Part shown: positions 42,201 through 46,120 of the stretch, one piece after another
How positions within the stretch are numbered: position 1 is the first letter of the stretch
Layout of the letters: each line of letters opens with the position of its first letter
Source of the DNA: Stercorarius parasiticus
Lineage: Eukaryota > Chordata > Aves > Charadriiformes > Stercorariidae
NCBI GenBank assembly: GCA_013396915.1
Contig: VWZL01000904.1
Location: 761,892-825,891 of the forward strand
Reading direction: 5' to 3'
DNA: 64,000 bases
Made by a program: the position numbers and the translations under genes
Notes under the pieces: model-generated
What the model was told of the DNA's origin: nothing
Database searches by the model: none
Seen by the model: the letters and a program-made list of their open reading frames with translations, nothing else

Positions 42201-43440
42201 CACTGTTGTTGCCGCTTGGGCCCTCAGCTCTCCGTCCCTCACCTCTGGCCCCTGCCAGAGAGCTGGGGCAGCCGTTTGCAACCTTAGTCCTCTGTTAGAC
42301 CCTCATCCCCAGGGCCCGCAGTGCTGTTTTGTGTTTCATCCAAACGGCATGGTGTGTCCAAGGAACGCCTGGGAGATGGGGGAGAGGGAGGCTGGAGCAA
42401 CTGTGGTTCAGAATGCTGTCTGCAGCAGCAGTTATCTTGGCATCCGCTCTGCGCTCCACCTCTGACGCTGGCGTTATGGCACACTCGGAAATGATGCCAC
42501 CATGTAAATGCGCTTTCCGCTGCATGACGGTGCACTAAAACCGTGAGGAAAAGCTTTGGGAAATGAAATTGGATCGTGAGAGACTGAAGCAGCAGCTGTG
42601 AGGGGGATGCAAGTCCTGAGCTTTGGCGTTAGGGGGCAGGACACCACTAGGTATGCCCTGCGCAGGGTTACGCCTTTCACTTCAAGCCAGGAAAACTCAG
42701 GGTTCATTTTAAAGGCTTCCAGATTTTTCCAGAGCATTATGATAGTAAGATAACATTTAAATATAGTTTTACTTCCACTTACATGAATTACTGGCATGAG
42801 CACTGATTAAAGTGTACCTAGGCACTCTTGACATAGCTTTTTATTGGTTTCTTATTGGATCTTAATTAAACAGTGACACAAATGTTTATGTTTATTGAGC
42901 TTCAGAATCTATGCACTGTATAATCTGTGTGTTTTCAGTCTGAGTGCAGAAACGCTCTCCCTCTTTTACTCCAGGTAAATTATTGTTCTTCCCTTTCTTT
43001 CTTTCGAGCAGGGGTCCGTGCAGTCATTCACCCCGTCTCCAGTGGAGTATCATTCCTCGGGGCTCATCTCCAACTCCCCAGTGCTGTCGGGGAGCTACAG
43101 CAGCGGCATCTCTTCGCTCAGCCGATGTAGTACATCGGAGACATCCGGCTTTGAAAGCCAAGGCAGCGAACCGTCAGGGACTGTCCCAAGCTACAGCGTT
43201 CCTGAGGAGCCTGTGAGAAAAGAAAGTAAAACCCCGCCGCCTTACAGCGTGTACGAGCGGACTTTGAAACGCCCCGTTCCTCTACCTCACAGCCTCTCCA
43301 TCCCGCCTGCCGCCGACCCGCCGGCGCTGCCGCCCAAACCACAGCTGGTCCGGCCCAACAACCTGGAAAACAGCAGCGGCAGGAGGACTGAGCAGGTACC
43401 CCGGCCCAGGCCTCTGCCCCGCAAAGTCTCTCAGCTATGA
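155..43440 (+). CDS. DOCK4: DOCK4, dedicator of cytokinesis 4 (3' part, 22 exons, joined)
   Basis: This is the 3' part of a DOCK-family exchange factor. Joined exons: 155-240, 5514-5540, 5707-5802, 7522-7582, 12546-12639, 16387-16535, 17636-17722, 19407-19511, 21364-21505, 22124-22290, 23574-23660, 25330-25506, 29074-29157, 30972-31091, 31450-31571, 31856-31976, 32376-32457, 32675-32784, 36130-36202, 38672-38785, 39726-39787, 43012-43440. They encode 864 residues in one open frame. The DHR2 GEF domain covers roughly residues 90-485 of this part; a Ser/Pro-rich tail follows. I call DOCK4 and not DOCK3 because the DHR2 and tail wording fits DOCK4 as I remember it ([50 protein letters not shown]). 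Known of the family: DOCK4 is a cytosolic and membrane-recruited factor that binds ELMO through its N-terminal SH3 (outside the window) and activates Rac1 and Rap1 in migration and neurite or spine growth. The 5' half and promoter are not in the window. Confidence 0.96.
241..5513 (+). other. DOCK4 intron, 5.3 kb
   Basis: Mostly AT-rich unique sequence. It holds a 138-nt exon-like open stretch at 1225-1362 (listed separately), a less AT-rich block at about 2870-3600 that may be an old transposon I could not name, and one ambiguous base (n) at 3572. An imperfect 37-bp direct repeat occurs at 2808 and 3757. Open frames on the minus strand at 1996-2459 look like chance. Confidence 0.7.
1225..1362 (+). 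other. Candidate in-frame cassette exon in DOCK4
   Basis: Bounded by an acceptor (ATCATTTACAG) and a donor (AAAAG|gtaaaa). It is 138 nt long, a multiple of three, and accepts phase 2 and leaves in phase 2, the same phases as the intron it sits in. It is open for 46 codons and begins [14 protein letters not shown]. It is absent from the DOCK4 and DOCK3 proteins I know, where FNSI runs straight into IPLFGPYPS. The polypyrimidine tract is weak. It could be a lineage-specific alternative exon or a chance open stretch. An inner donor (ACG|gtatgc, after 1292) would shift the frame. Confidence 0.3.
5514..5540 (+). CDS. DOCK4: DOCK4 window exon 2 (27-nt microexon)
   Basis: 27 nt between the acceptor CTGGACTAG and the donor AG|gtaaga. 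It enters and leaves in phase 2. With its flanks it spells [10 protein letters not shown], which is exactly the residues needed between FNSI of the previous exon and [10 protein letters not shown] of the next. The next intron is only 166 nt (5541-5706). Without this exon the protein would lose nine residues in frame. Confidence 0.95.
   Translation, partial: NSTFWSLS
5707..5802 (+). CDS. DOCK4: DOCK4 window exon 3
   Basis: 96 nt, phase 2 in and phase 2 out. It encodes [17 protein letters not shown], then [15 protein letters not shown] with the last codon split. The acceptor follows a long T run (TTTTTTTTTCAG) and the donor is AG|gtgagt. It is one of the most conserved parts of the DOCK family before DHR2. 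Confidence 0.97.
5803..7521 (+). other. DOCK4 intron, 1.7 kb
   Basis: Unique sequence with no recognised repeat. The minus strand is open for 183 codons at 6811-7362, long for the local composition, but its product has no domain I recognise and no splice or promoter context. See findings. Confidence 0.7.
7522..7582 (+). CDS. DOCK4: DOCK4 window exon 4
   Basis: 61 nt, phase 2 in and phase 0 out. It encodes [20 protein letters not shown]. The acceptor is TTCTGTTTTAG and the donor is TTG|gtttgt, which is weak at positions -2 and +4 but is the only one that fits the phase. Confidence 0.95.
7583..12545 (+). other. DOCK4 intron, 5 kb, with a CR1 insertion
   Basis: AT-rich unique sequence interrupted by a 1.36-kb sense-oriented CR1 fragment (9262-10627, listed separately). 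Outside the CR1 nothing with coding character was seen. The minus-strand frame at 10720-11094 looks like chance. Confidence 0.75.
9262..10627 (+). mobile_element. CR1 non-LTR retrotransposon, 5'-truncated, decayed ORF2
   Basis: A CR1 LINE fragment in the same orientation as DOCK4. It covers the end of the reverse transcriptase domain and the CR1 C-terminal region. Recognisable pieces are the LDFCKAFN...VPHN segment (about 9477-9520), the catalytic FADD at 9740-9751, and [20 protein letters not shown] at about 10069-10128. The 3' end carries the CR1 hallmark TTCTATGATTCTGTG at 10613-10627. The frame shifts between about 9620 and 9660 and there are several stops, so it is a dead copy. CR1 elements are the main interspersed repeats of birds and typically lack the 5' part. 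Confidence 0.95.
12546..12639 (+). CDS. DOCK4: DOCK4 window exon 5 (start of DHR2)
   Basis: 94 nt, phase 0 in and phase 1 out. It encodes [20 protein letters not shown] and then [11 protein letters not shown]. The DHR2/DOCKER domain begins in this exon with the helices of lobe A, which form the dimer interface in DOCK proteins. The acceptor is TTTATTGCAG and the donor is CAG|gtaatt. Confidence 0.97.
12640..16386 (+). other. DOCK4 intron, 3.7 kb
   Basis: AT-rich, with A/T homopolymers (14336-14347, 14768-14793) and a short (TAAA)n stretch near 15785. No transposon was recognised and no coding signal seen. Confidence 0.75.
16387..16535 (+). CDS. DOCK4: DOCK4 window exon 6 (DHR2 lobe A)
   Basis: 149 nt, phase 1 in and phase 0 out. 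It encodes [36 protein letters not shown], then [14 protein letters not shown]. The acceptor is TTGTCCTGCAG and the donor is AAG|gtaaaa. The Cys after QRKE differs from the His I remember in mammals; that comparison is from memory. Confidence 0.97.
16536..17635 (+). other. DOCK4 intron, 1.1 kb, with a possible old L2/MIR-like repeat
   Basis: 16735-16880 resembles the 3' core of ancient amniote L2/MIR-type repeats: a 'caaagcacttcataaa' box, then 'cccacattttaaaggtggtgaaaatgag', then 'cacttagtgaccaagtgag', in the usual order. The match is degenerate. The rest is AT-rich unique sequence. Confidence 0.45.
17636..17722 (+). CDS. DOCK4: DOCK4 window exon 7 (DHR2)
   Basis: 87 nt, phase 0 at both ends. 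It encodes [20 protein letters not shown] and then DYRNLSKMR. The acceptor is TTGCTTGCAG and the donor is AGG|gtaatg. It is part of the helical lobe A. Confidence 0.97.
17723..19406 (+). other. DOCK4 intron, 1.7 kb
   Basis: Unique AT-rich sequence. Nothing recognisable was seen in it. Confidence 0.75.
19407..19511 (+). CDS. DOCK4: DOCK4 window exon 8 (DHR2)
   Basis: 105 nt, phase 0 at both ends. It encodes [20 protein letters not shown] and then [15 protein letters not shown]. The FRVGFYG stretch is a hallmark of the DOCK A/B subfamilies within DHR2. The acceptor is CTCACCCAG and the donor is AGA|gtaagt. Confidence 0.98.
19512..21363 (+). other. DOCK4 intron, 1.85 kb
   Basis: AT-rich unique sequence. 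No repeat or RNA gene was recognised. Confidence 0.75.
21364..21505 (+). CDS. DOCK4: DOCK4 window exon 9 (DHR2)
   Basis: 142 nt, phase 0 in and phase 1 out. It encodes [39 protein letters not shown], then TIFQAEAQ and the first base of Tyr. The donor T|gtatcc is weak: no G at -1, and C at +5 and +6. The next exon needs that T to complete the conserved Tyr of [11 protein letters not shown], so the site is supported by frame. An alternative in-frame donor lies 63 nt downstream (see findings). Confidence 0.95.
21506..22123 (+). other. DOCK4 intron, 0.6 kb
   Basis: The first 105 nt stay open in the exon's frame, up to the TAA at 21613-21615. The rest is AT-rich with no recognisable feature. Confidence 0.75.
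22124..22290 (+). CDS. DOCK4: DOCK4 window exon 10 (DHR2 lobe B)
   Basis: 167 nt, phase 1 in and phase 0 out. It encodes [37 protein letters not shown], then [18 protein letters not shown]. The RYDRPFHKG stretch belongs to the beta-sheet lobe B that contacts the GTPase. The acceptor is TTTTACATACAG and the donor is AAG|gtaaat. Confidence 0.98.
22291..23573 (+). other. DOCK4 intron, 1.3 kb
   Basis: AT-rich. A T run lies at 23450-23476, about 100 nt upstream of the next exon. Otherwise nothing was recognised. Confidence 0.75.
23574..23660 (+). CDS. DOCK4: DOCK4 window exon 11 (DHR2 lobe B/C)
   Basis: 87 nt, phase 0 at both ends. It encodes [20 protein letters not shown] and then WFEVEKREV. 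The [10 protein letters not shown] motif is typical of the DHR2 core. The acceptor is TATATTGTAG and the donor is GTA|gtgagt. The pair TTLI replaces the TSLY I remember in mammals. Confidence 0.97.
23661..25329 (+). other. DOCK4 intron, 1.7 kb
   Basis: Mostly AT-rich unique sequence. It holds a perfect 11-bp inverted repeat with a 14-nt loop at 24912-24947 (listed separately). Confidence 0.75.
24912..24947. repeat. Perfect 11-bp inverted repeat (hairpin)
   Basis: CCATACTTAAG at 24912-24922 and its exact reverse complement CTTAAGTATGG at 24937-24947 enclose 14 nt. It lies within a DOCK4 intron. Its function is unknown and chance is possible. Confidence 0.8.
25330..25506 (+). CDS. DOCK4: DOCK4 window exon 12 (DHR2 lobe C, nucleotide sensor)
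   Basis: 177 nt, phase 0 at both ends. It encodes [38 protein letters not shown], then [20 protein letters not shown] and E. The AAVNGG stretch is the loop in helix alpha-10 of lobe C. In the DOCK family the Val there (codon 25477-25479, residue 417 of the part in the window) is the nucleotide sensor that expels Mg2+ and drives GDP release. It is intact here. The donor is GAG|gtaagc. Confidence 0.98.
25507..29073 (+). other. DOCK4 intron, 3.6 kb, with a 76-nt pyrimidine tract
   Basis: The region 26750-27260 is pyrimidine-rich and produces long but low-complexity open frames on the plus strand (26482-27090), which I do not take as coding. It includes an unbroken 76-nt C/T run at 27183-27258 (listed separately). 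A (TA)n stretch lies near 25821. Confidence 0.75.
27183..27258. repeat. 76-nt pure polypyrimidine tract
   Basis: Only C and T occur from 27183 to 27258, with T10 and T12 blocks flanking a CT/CCTT core. The rough mirror symmetry makes it a candidate for triplex (H-DNA) structure. Confidence 0.9.
29074..29157 (+). CDS. DOCK4: DOCK4 window exon 13 (DHR2 lobe C)
   Basis: 84 nt, phase 0 at both ends. It encodes [20 protein letters not shown] and then LRELMLEQ. It continues directly from VARYQE, as in all DOCK A/B proteins. The acceptor is TTCTGCTTAG and the donor is CAG|gtaaag. Confidence 0.97.
29158..30971 (+). other. DOCK4 intron, 1.8 kb, with a 74-bp tandem duplication
   Basis: Contains a two-copy tandem repeat (29431-29570, listed separately) and a short GC-richer block at about 30170-30300. 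Otherwise AT-rich unique sequence. Confidence 0.75.
29431..29570. repeat. Two-copy tandem duplication, period 74
   Basis: Copy 1 begins GCAAATATTTGCAC at 29431 and copy 2 begins GCAAATATTTGTAT at 29505. Both continue with TATTTTACCACTA-TACAGAAC. Similarity fades after about 50 nt. Confidence 0.75.
30972..31091 (+). CDS. DOCK4: DOCK4 window exon 14 (end of DHR2)
   Basis: 120 nt, phase 0 at both ends. It encodes [38 protein letters not shown], then IQ. The [10 protein letters not shown] motif marks the C-terminal end of the DHR2 domain. The acceptor is TCTTCTGCAG and the donor is CAG|gtacgt. Confidence 0.98.
31092..31449 (+). other. DOCK4 intron, 358 nt
   Basis: Short intron ending ACTCACCAG. 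Nothing else was seen in it. Confidence 0.8.
31450..31571 (+). CDS. DOCK4: DOCK4 window exon 15 (tail), with a GC donor
   Basis: 122 nt, phase 0 in and phase 2 out. It encodes [20 protein letters not shown] and then [20 protein letters not shown]. It is the start of the Ser/Pro-rich tail after DHR2. It ends AG|gcaagt, so the downstream intron is of the GC-AG type. The split Ser (AG+T) and the following [10 protein letters not shown] confirm the junction. No GT nearby gives the right frame. Confidence 0.95.
31572..31855 (+). other. GC-AG intron, 284 nt
   Basis: The donor is GCAAGT after AG and the acceptor is TTCTTCTAATAG. GC-AG introns are a small, usually U2-type minority, and the rest of the donor is the near-perfect consensus expected for them. 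A 41-nt pyrimidine run with (CT)n lies at 31704-31744, about 110 nt before the acceptor. Confidence 0.93.
31856..31976 (+). CDS. DOCK4: DOCK4 window exon 16 (tail)
   Basis: 121 nt, phase 2 in and phase 0 out. It encodes [20 protein letters not shown] and then [20 protein letters not shown] plus Q. It is a Ser-rich, probably disordered and phosphorylated region. The donor is CAG|gtacaa. Confidence 0.97.
31977..32375 (+). other. DOCK4 intron, 399 nt
   Basis: Short AT-rich intron ending CTATGCACAG. Nothing else was seen in it. Confidence 0.8.
32376..32457 (+). CDS. DOCK4: DOCK4 window exon 17 (tail)
   Basis: 82 nt, phase 0 in and phase 1 out. It encodes [20 protein letters not shown] and then SAPSSAR. 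It is Ser/Thr/Pro-rich. The donor is GAG|gtcagt. The next intron is 217 nt (32458-32674). Confidence 0.97.
32675..32784 (+). CDS. DOCK4: DOCK4 window exon 18 (tail)
   Basis: 110 nt, phase 1 in and phase 0 out. It encodes [20 protein letters not shown] and then [17 protein letters not shown]. The acceptor is TATATTCTAG and the donor is CAG|gtagga. SPRERP and RENSCLSP look like kinase or 14-3-3-type Ser contexts, but that is inference only. Confidence 0.97.
32785..36129 (+). other. DOCK4 intron, 3.3 kb
   Basis: Contains a GC-richer block at about 33830-34060 that is open on both strands (see findings) and might be a remnant of an inserted element. It has a donor-like GATAGG|gtaagt near 34050 but no partner in the right phase. 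The rest is AT-rich unique sequence. Confidence 0.65.
36130..36202 (+). CDS. DOCK4: DOCK4 window exon 19 (tail)
   Basis: 73 nt, phase 0 in and phase 1 out. It encodes [20 protein letters not shown] and then GPDK. The acceptor is TCAATTTACAG and the donor is AAAT|gtgagt. Frame is kept by joining T to the CT of the next exon (Ser). Confidence 0.95.
36203..38671 (+). other. DOCK4 intron, 2.5 kb
   Basis: AT-rich unique sequence with a G-run cluster at 37682-37728 on the plus strand, including an 8-G and a 6-G run, that could fold as a G-quadruplex. No transposon was recognised. Confidence 0.7.
38672..38785 (+). CDS. DOCK4: DOCK4 window exon 20 (tail, SH3-ligand motif)
   Basis: 114 nt, phase 1 in and phase 1 out. 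It encodes [20 protein letters not shown] and then [17 protein letters not shown]. The PPVPPRP stretch is a class II type SH3-binding motif. The acceptor is TTCTTTTCCAG and the donor is ACTG|gtgagt. Confidence 0.97.
38786..39725 (+). other. DOCK4 intron, 0.94 kb, with a 24-nt microexon candidate
   Basis: The main feature is the exon-like 24-nt segment at 39282-39305, listed separately. The remainder is AT-rich. Confidence 0.75.
39282..39305 (+). other. Candidate 24-nt alternative microexon of DOCK4
   Basis: A strong acceptor (TTTTTGTGTTTTAG) and a consensus donor (CCAG|gtatgt) frame 24 nt that enter and leave in phase 1, exactly the phase of this intron. Included, it would insert DLRLKVCP and keep the frame: ...[20 protein letters not shown]. 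It sits between the PPVPPRP motif and the next exon. A tissue-specific DOCK4 isoform with an extra 3' exon (DOCK4-Ex49, brain and inner ear) is described in mammals. Whether this is its counterpart cannot be decided from the sequence alone. Confidence 0.6.
39726..39787 (+). CDS. DOCK4: DOCK4 window exon 21 (tail)
   Basis: 62 nt, phase 1 in and phase 0 out. It encodes [20 protein letters not shown] and then K. The acceptor is CTTTACAG and the donor is AAG|gtactg, which is weak at +5. It is Ser/Pro-rich. Confidence 0.96.
39788..43011 (+). other. DOCK4 last intron, 3.2 kb
   Basis: GC-richer than the other introns. 40070-40160 resembles a widespread old sauropsid repeat, with the order 'gatggtctacctggtccagaa', 'ttctgtctccaacagtggc', 'gagatgccag'. 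Other stretches are unique, and the open frames at 40351-40988 and 42284-42803 look like chance. Confidence 0.6.
40070..40160 (+). repeat. Probable old sauropsid interspersed repeat fragment
   Basis: The phrase 'tggtccagaattctgtctcc' followed by 'aacagtggc' and 'agatgccag' matches, from memory, an old repeat common in turtle, crocodile and bird genomes (CR1/L3-like or a SINE tail). The boundaries are uncertain. Confidence 0.45.
43012..43440 (+). CDS. DOCK4: DOCK4 terminal coding exon (window exon 22)
   Basis: 429 nt including the TGA at 43438-43440, and 142 residues. The acceptor is TTCTTTCGAGCAG. It starts [20 protein letters not shown], continues with a Ser-rich block ([20 protein letters not shown]) and then proline motifs [20 protein letters not shown] and [13 protein letters not shown]. 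The PxLPPKP and RPLPRK motifs are typical SH3 ligands, such as those bound by Crk. The last residues, SQL, form a class I PDZ ligand (S-x-L-COOH); the PDZ protein harmonin is a reported DOCK4 partner. The exon is far more GC- and CpG-rich than its intronic surroundings. Confidence 0.98.
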   Translation, partial: GSVQSFTPSPVEYHSSGLISNSPVLSGSYSSGISSLSRCSTSETSGFESQGSEPSGTVPSYSVPEEPVRKESKTPPPYSVYERTLKRPVPLPHSLSIPPAADPPALPPKPQLVRPNNLENSSGRRTEQVPRPRPLPRKVSQL

Positions 43441-44457
43441 GATAGCCGCTTTTATATTTAATTGCCGCCAATTCTTTACCGTTTAAGAAATGATATTTTT
43501 TAAAAATGGTGAAACGCGTTTAGTTAGGCACTTTAATATTTGGCCCACCTTTTCTTTTGAACAATTTCGAAATGCTTATTAATATTACGTTGCACATTTG
43601 AAATGAAATTACTAATTTAGGTTGCCAGATATTATAGGAAGCATGAATGAGAGGATTTTTTTTTTTTTTTAATTTTGTGGTGGTGAATACTGATAAATGC
43701 TTTTATTTGTACTTTATTTTTATTTAAAAAATTAAACCTAAAACCATGTAACTCTTATCTGAGTTAGCCGAATGCTTCTTACAAAATACAGAATATACTG
43801 ACTGGATCTTTACTACTAGAGATAAATGCACGCTTTCTAACAAAGTAGTCTGTAGACTAGGATGTTTCTGCAAGTAGGCTGAAAGTTGTTTCTCTTACCC
43901 GATGAAGCGGTTGGTCATTTCAAATGTCTGTGGAAAACCTGAGATATAACACAAGTTATACTGCAGAGAACTGTTGTAAGAATGTGGTTTGGAATTTTTG
44001 AAATACACGCATGGTTTATGTTGTTTTTAAGATGGAAAAATACCTGCATTTCATTCAGCGTACGGCACCGTTCTGGTGAACCTTGGTAAGGTTTTGTGCC
44101 ATTCGTGTATTACTGTACCTGACGCATCCTTTTCTTTTTGAGGTGCAATTTTCTTTTATTCTTCCGGTCAATGTTTTTTTTTGTTGTTTTGGGTTTTTTT
44201 GAAAAAGCTAGCAGTTTGCTAGTGGAGGTTCTCTGCTGTTTTTGAAAGTTCACCCTAAAATACAATCTGTTTATGAAATAAGTACAAATGAATTGCTCAT
44301 TTAACTTTTATACAAGAATCAGTACTGACTAGCACCAAGGAAATACACTAAACGAACATCTTTAAAAATACAAATTAGTGGATATTGATCAATAAATTTC
44401 AAAAGCTAATTGCAAAGGTCATTAATAATTCTGTGAAAAACCTAGCAAAAATTCTGG

Positions 44458-44599
44458 AGAGCTCTTCGGATGCGTACATACCAGTGGAGTCAGGTTTTGG
44501 ATTTGCTTTTGACCTTGAGTTCATCACCATCATCTTTATTGTAGGAGAATGGTGTTTGGCCTTAGGTTGTATTTTAGTGACTGGCATCTGAAGAGCTCT
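44458..44599 (+). promoter_or_regulatory. Long hairpin in the DOCK4 3' UTR
   Basis: AGAGCTCTTCGGATGC (44458-44473) pairs along its whole length with GCATCTGAAGAGCTCT (44584-44599): 15 Watson-Crick pairs and one G-U. A nested 6-bp stem (CACCAT 44525-44530 with ATGGTG 44549-44554) lies in the loop. An RNA structural element is plausible; no function is known to me. Confidence 0.6.
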
Positions 44600-44906
44600 G
44601 GAAAGCTAACGCCAAGCCGTAGGAATGTGGAGGGAGGGGGGGAAAAAGCACCTTCTGTATGTAATTTTTGTATCTTCTTTCTTTTACTGACTGTTTAACA
44701 TGTGCTTGGGAACAGATGTGTGAACTGCATTTTAAATCATGCTGTTAAAAATATTCTCCCTCTTTTGTTGGGAAGCTCATGTTGATTTTAGCTGTGTGTT
44801 TGATTTGCTGATAGTTTAACTGGAAGAAAGTGACCACTTTTTATATTCTCTCAATTAAACCTTCAGCAGTTACAAGCTGTTGATGGTAGTTATAGAGGTT
44901 TTCTAT

Positions 44907-44912
44907 AATAAA
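44907..44912 (+). terminator. Poly(A) signal AATAAA (proximal)
   Basis: AATAAA in TATAATAAATG, about 1.47 kb after the stop. It could give a short 3' UTR isoform. It is followed within 30 nt by TATTTTTGTACATA, a modest U/GU-rich element. Confidence 0.5.
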
Positions 44913-44926
44913 TGTTCAAGTATTTT

Positions 44927-44934
44927 TGTACATA
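44927..44934 (+). promoter_or_regulatory. Pumilio response element TGTACATA
   Basis: Exact match to the TGTAHATA consensus bound by PUM1/2 in 3' UTRs. It lies just after the proximal poly(A) signal. Confidence 0.5.
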
Positions 44935-45050
44935 ATTGGTAAATTTTAATAAGGAGTGTACCATTATGTGAAAAAGAAGCCAACAGTTGTGTATGCAGTA
45001 AGATTGTTATAATTATGCCAAATACTTTATGTATGGAAAAAAAGAATATT

Positions 45051-45058
45051 TGTAAATA
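45051..45058 (+). promoter_or_regulatory. Pumilio response element TGTAAATA
   Basis: A second exact TGTAHATA match, 124 nt downstream of the first, in an AT-rich part of the 3' UTR. Confidence 0.5.
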
Positions 45059-45605
45059 TGTGCTTTTAACAATAATTCTGCCATATTGACTTTACAATTT
45101 TGAATGTCAGAAAAAATTAATATATGTTAAAATATTTATGTTTTAGTGAAAGTATTCATAACTTGAACAGGAACATATGAATTTTAGCTTTGTATCTTGC
45201 TGATTTCAAAGTCTGAAATTCCTTGAACTAGCTCTTGCTTTCTACTATAACATTTTTGTGTCTGTAACCACATCATAAAAGGTGTAGAAGGCTACGTATT
45301 TATGCTGATATAAACAGGTAATGCCTGAGATTTAAATAAGGTGTCACAAGTAAGATAACAAAGCTGCTTTGATTTTTTTTTTTTCCACCCCTGTGTAGTT
45401 TAATAGATTTTGTTGACTAGTGCTTGAGCACAGTATGAATCAGTGTTATTTGCTCCTAAAGCCATTTTTTAATTTCTGGCAGTGAGCAGAGTTGATGACT
45501 TTATCATTTGCGTGCATTACTGAAGTCAGCTTTGCAGCAAAAACATTTCATGAAGTTTCCGTTTACCTAGACACTCATATTGGTTGCTGCATAATGTTAA
45601 TACGG

Positions 45606-45611
45606 AATAAA
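45606..45611 (+). terminator. Poly(A) signal AATAAA (middle)
   Basis: AATAAA in CGGAATAAAAGG, followed by a T-rich stretch (TTTATAGTACAACTTGTTTT). It may be an alternative 3' end. Confidence 0.45.
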
Positions 45612-46095
45612 AGGACTTGATTAATCTTTATAGTACAACTTGTTTTCTACAGAATGAGAGATGATAATTCAGTTCGTCATGGAATTAAAGTTCTGACTCC
45701 TTGTCTTGCTAAATCCACTTTTCTTTTTGTTAAAAATCTCCTGATGGACCTGGTTTTTCTCCCTGTTTGGATCCATAATTGCTTTGTGAGACAATGTCGA
45801 GAGTATTGACCTGCTCTTCTGAACCGGTGAAGAATGTAAAATTTACTAGGAGAGTTCACTGTAAATTAACCTGCATGAGCGCTCTGTTTTTATAACCATG
45901 ACATCAGGAATACTCTGAACCATAGCAGACGGTGTAAAATTGACGGAGTACTCTAAAACCGAGCTGACACATTTTCTGCTTAGCCAGTTTTGACAAATTG
46001 ATTCTGTAGATCAGCTTTTCGACCTGATTTCCTATAACAAATGTAGTATGAAATTTTGTTATGTATGTTGCAACACCCAGCGCTTGAAACCCTAA

Positions 46096-46105
46096 TGTAA
46101 ATAAA
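46096..46105 (+). terminator. Distal poly(A) signal overlapping a Pumilio element
   Basis: TGTAAATAAA combines the PUF motif TGTAAATA (46096-46103) with AATAAA (46100-46105). It lies 2.66 kb after the stop and is followed by T-rich sequence (CGTTTGAATTTTATGT). It is my best guess for the main DOCK4 3' end. Confidence 0.6.
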
Positions 46106-46120
46106 GGTCTCGTTTGAATT

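Larger units (their letters stand above)
43441..46120 (+). other. DOCK4: DOCK4 3' UTR
   Basis: AT-rich sequence after the stop codon with several ATTTA motifs, three Pumilio-type TGTAHATA elements and three AATAAA signals. The length to the last signal (about 2.7 kb) is similar to the long 3' UTR of mammalian DOCK4. The exact cleavage site is inferred, not seen. Confidence 0.8.

Noticed and set aside
43118..43471. 117-codon minus-strand open frame
   Set aside because: It is a shadow of the GC-rich DOCK4 terminal coding exon on the plus strand.
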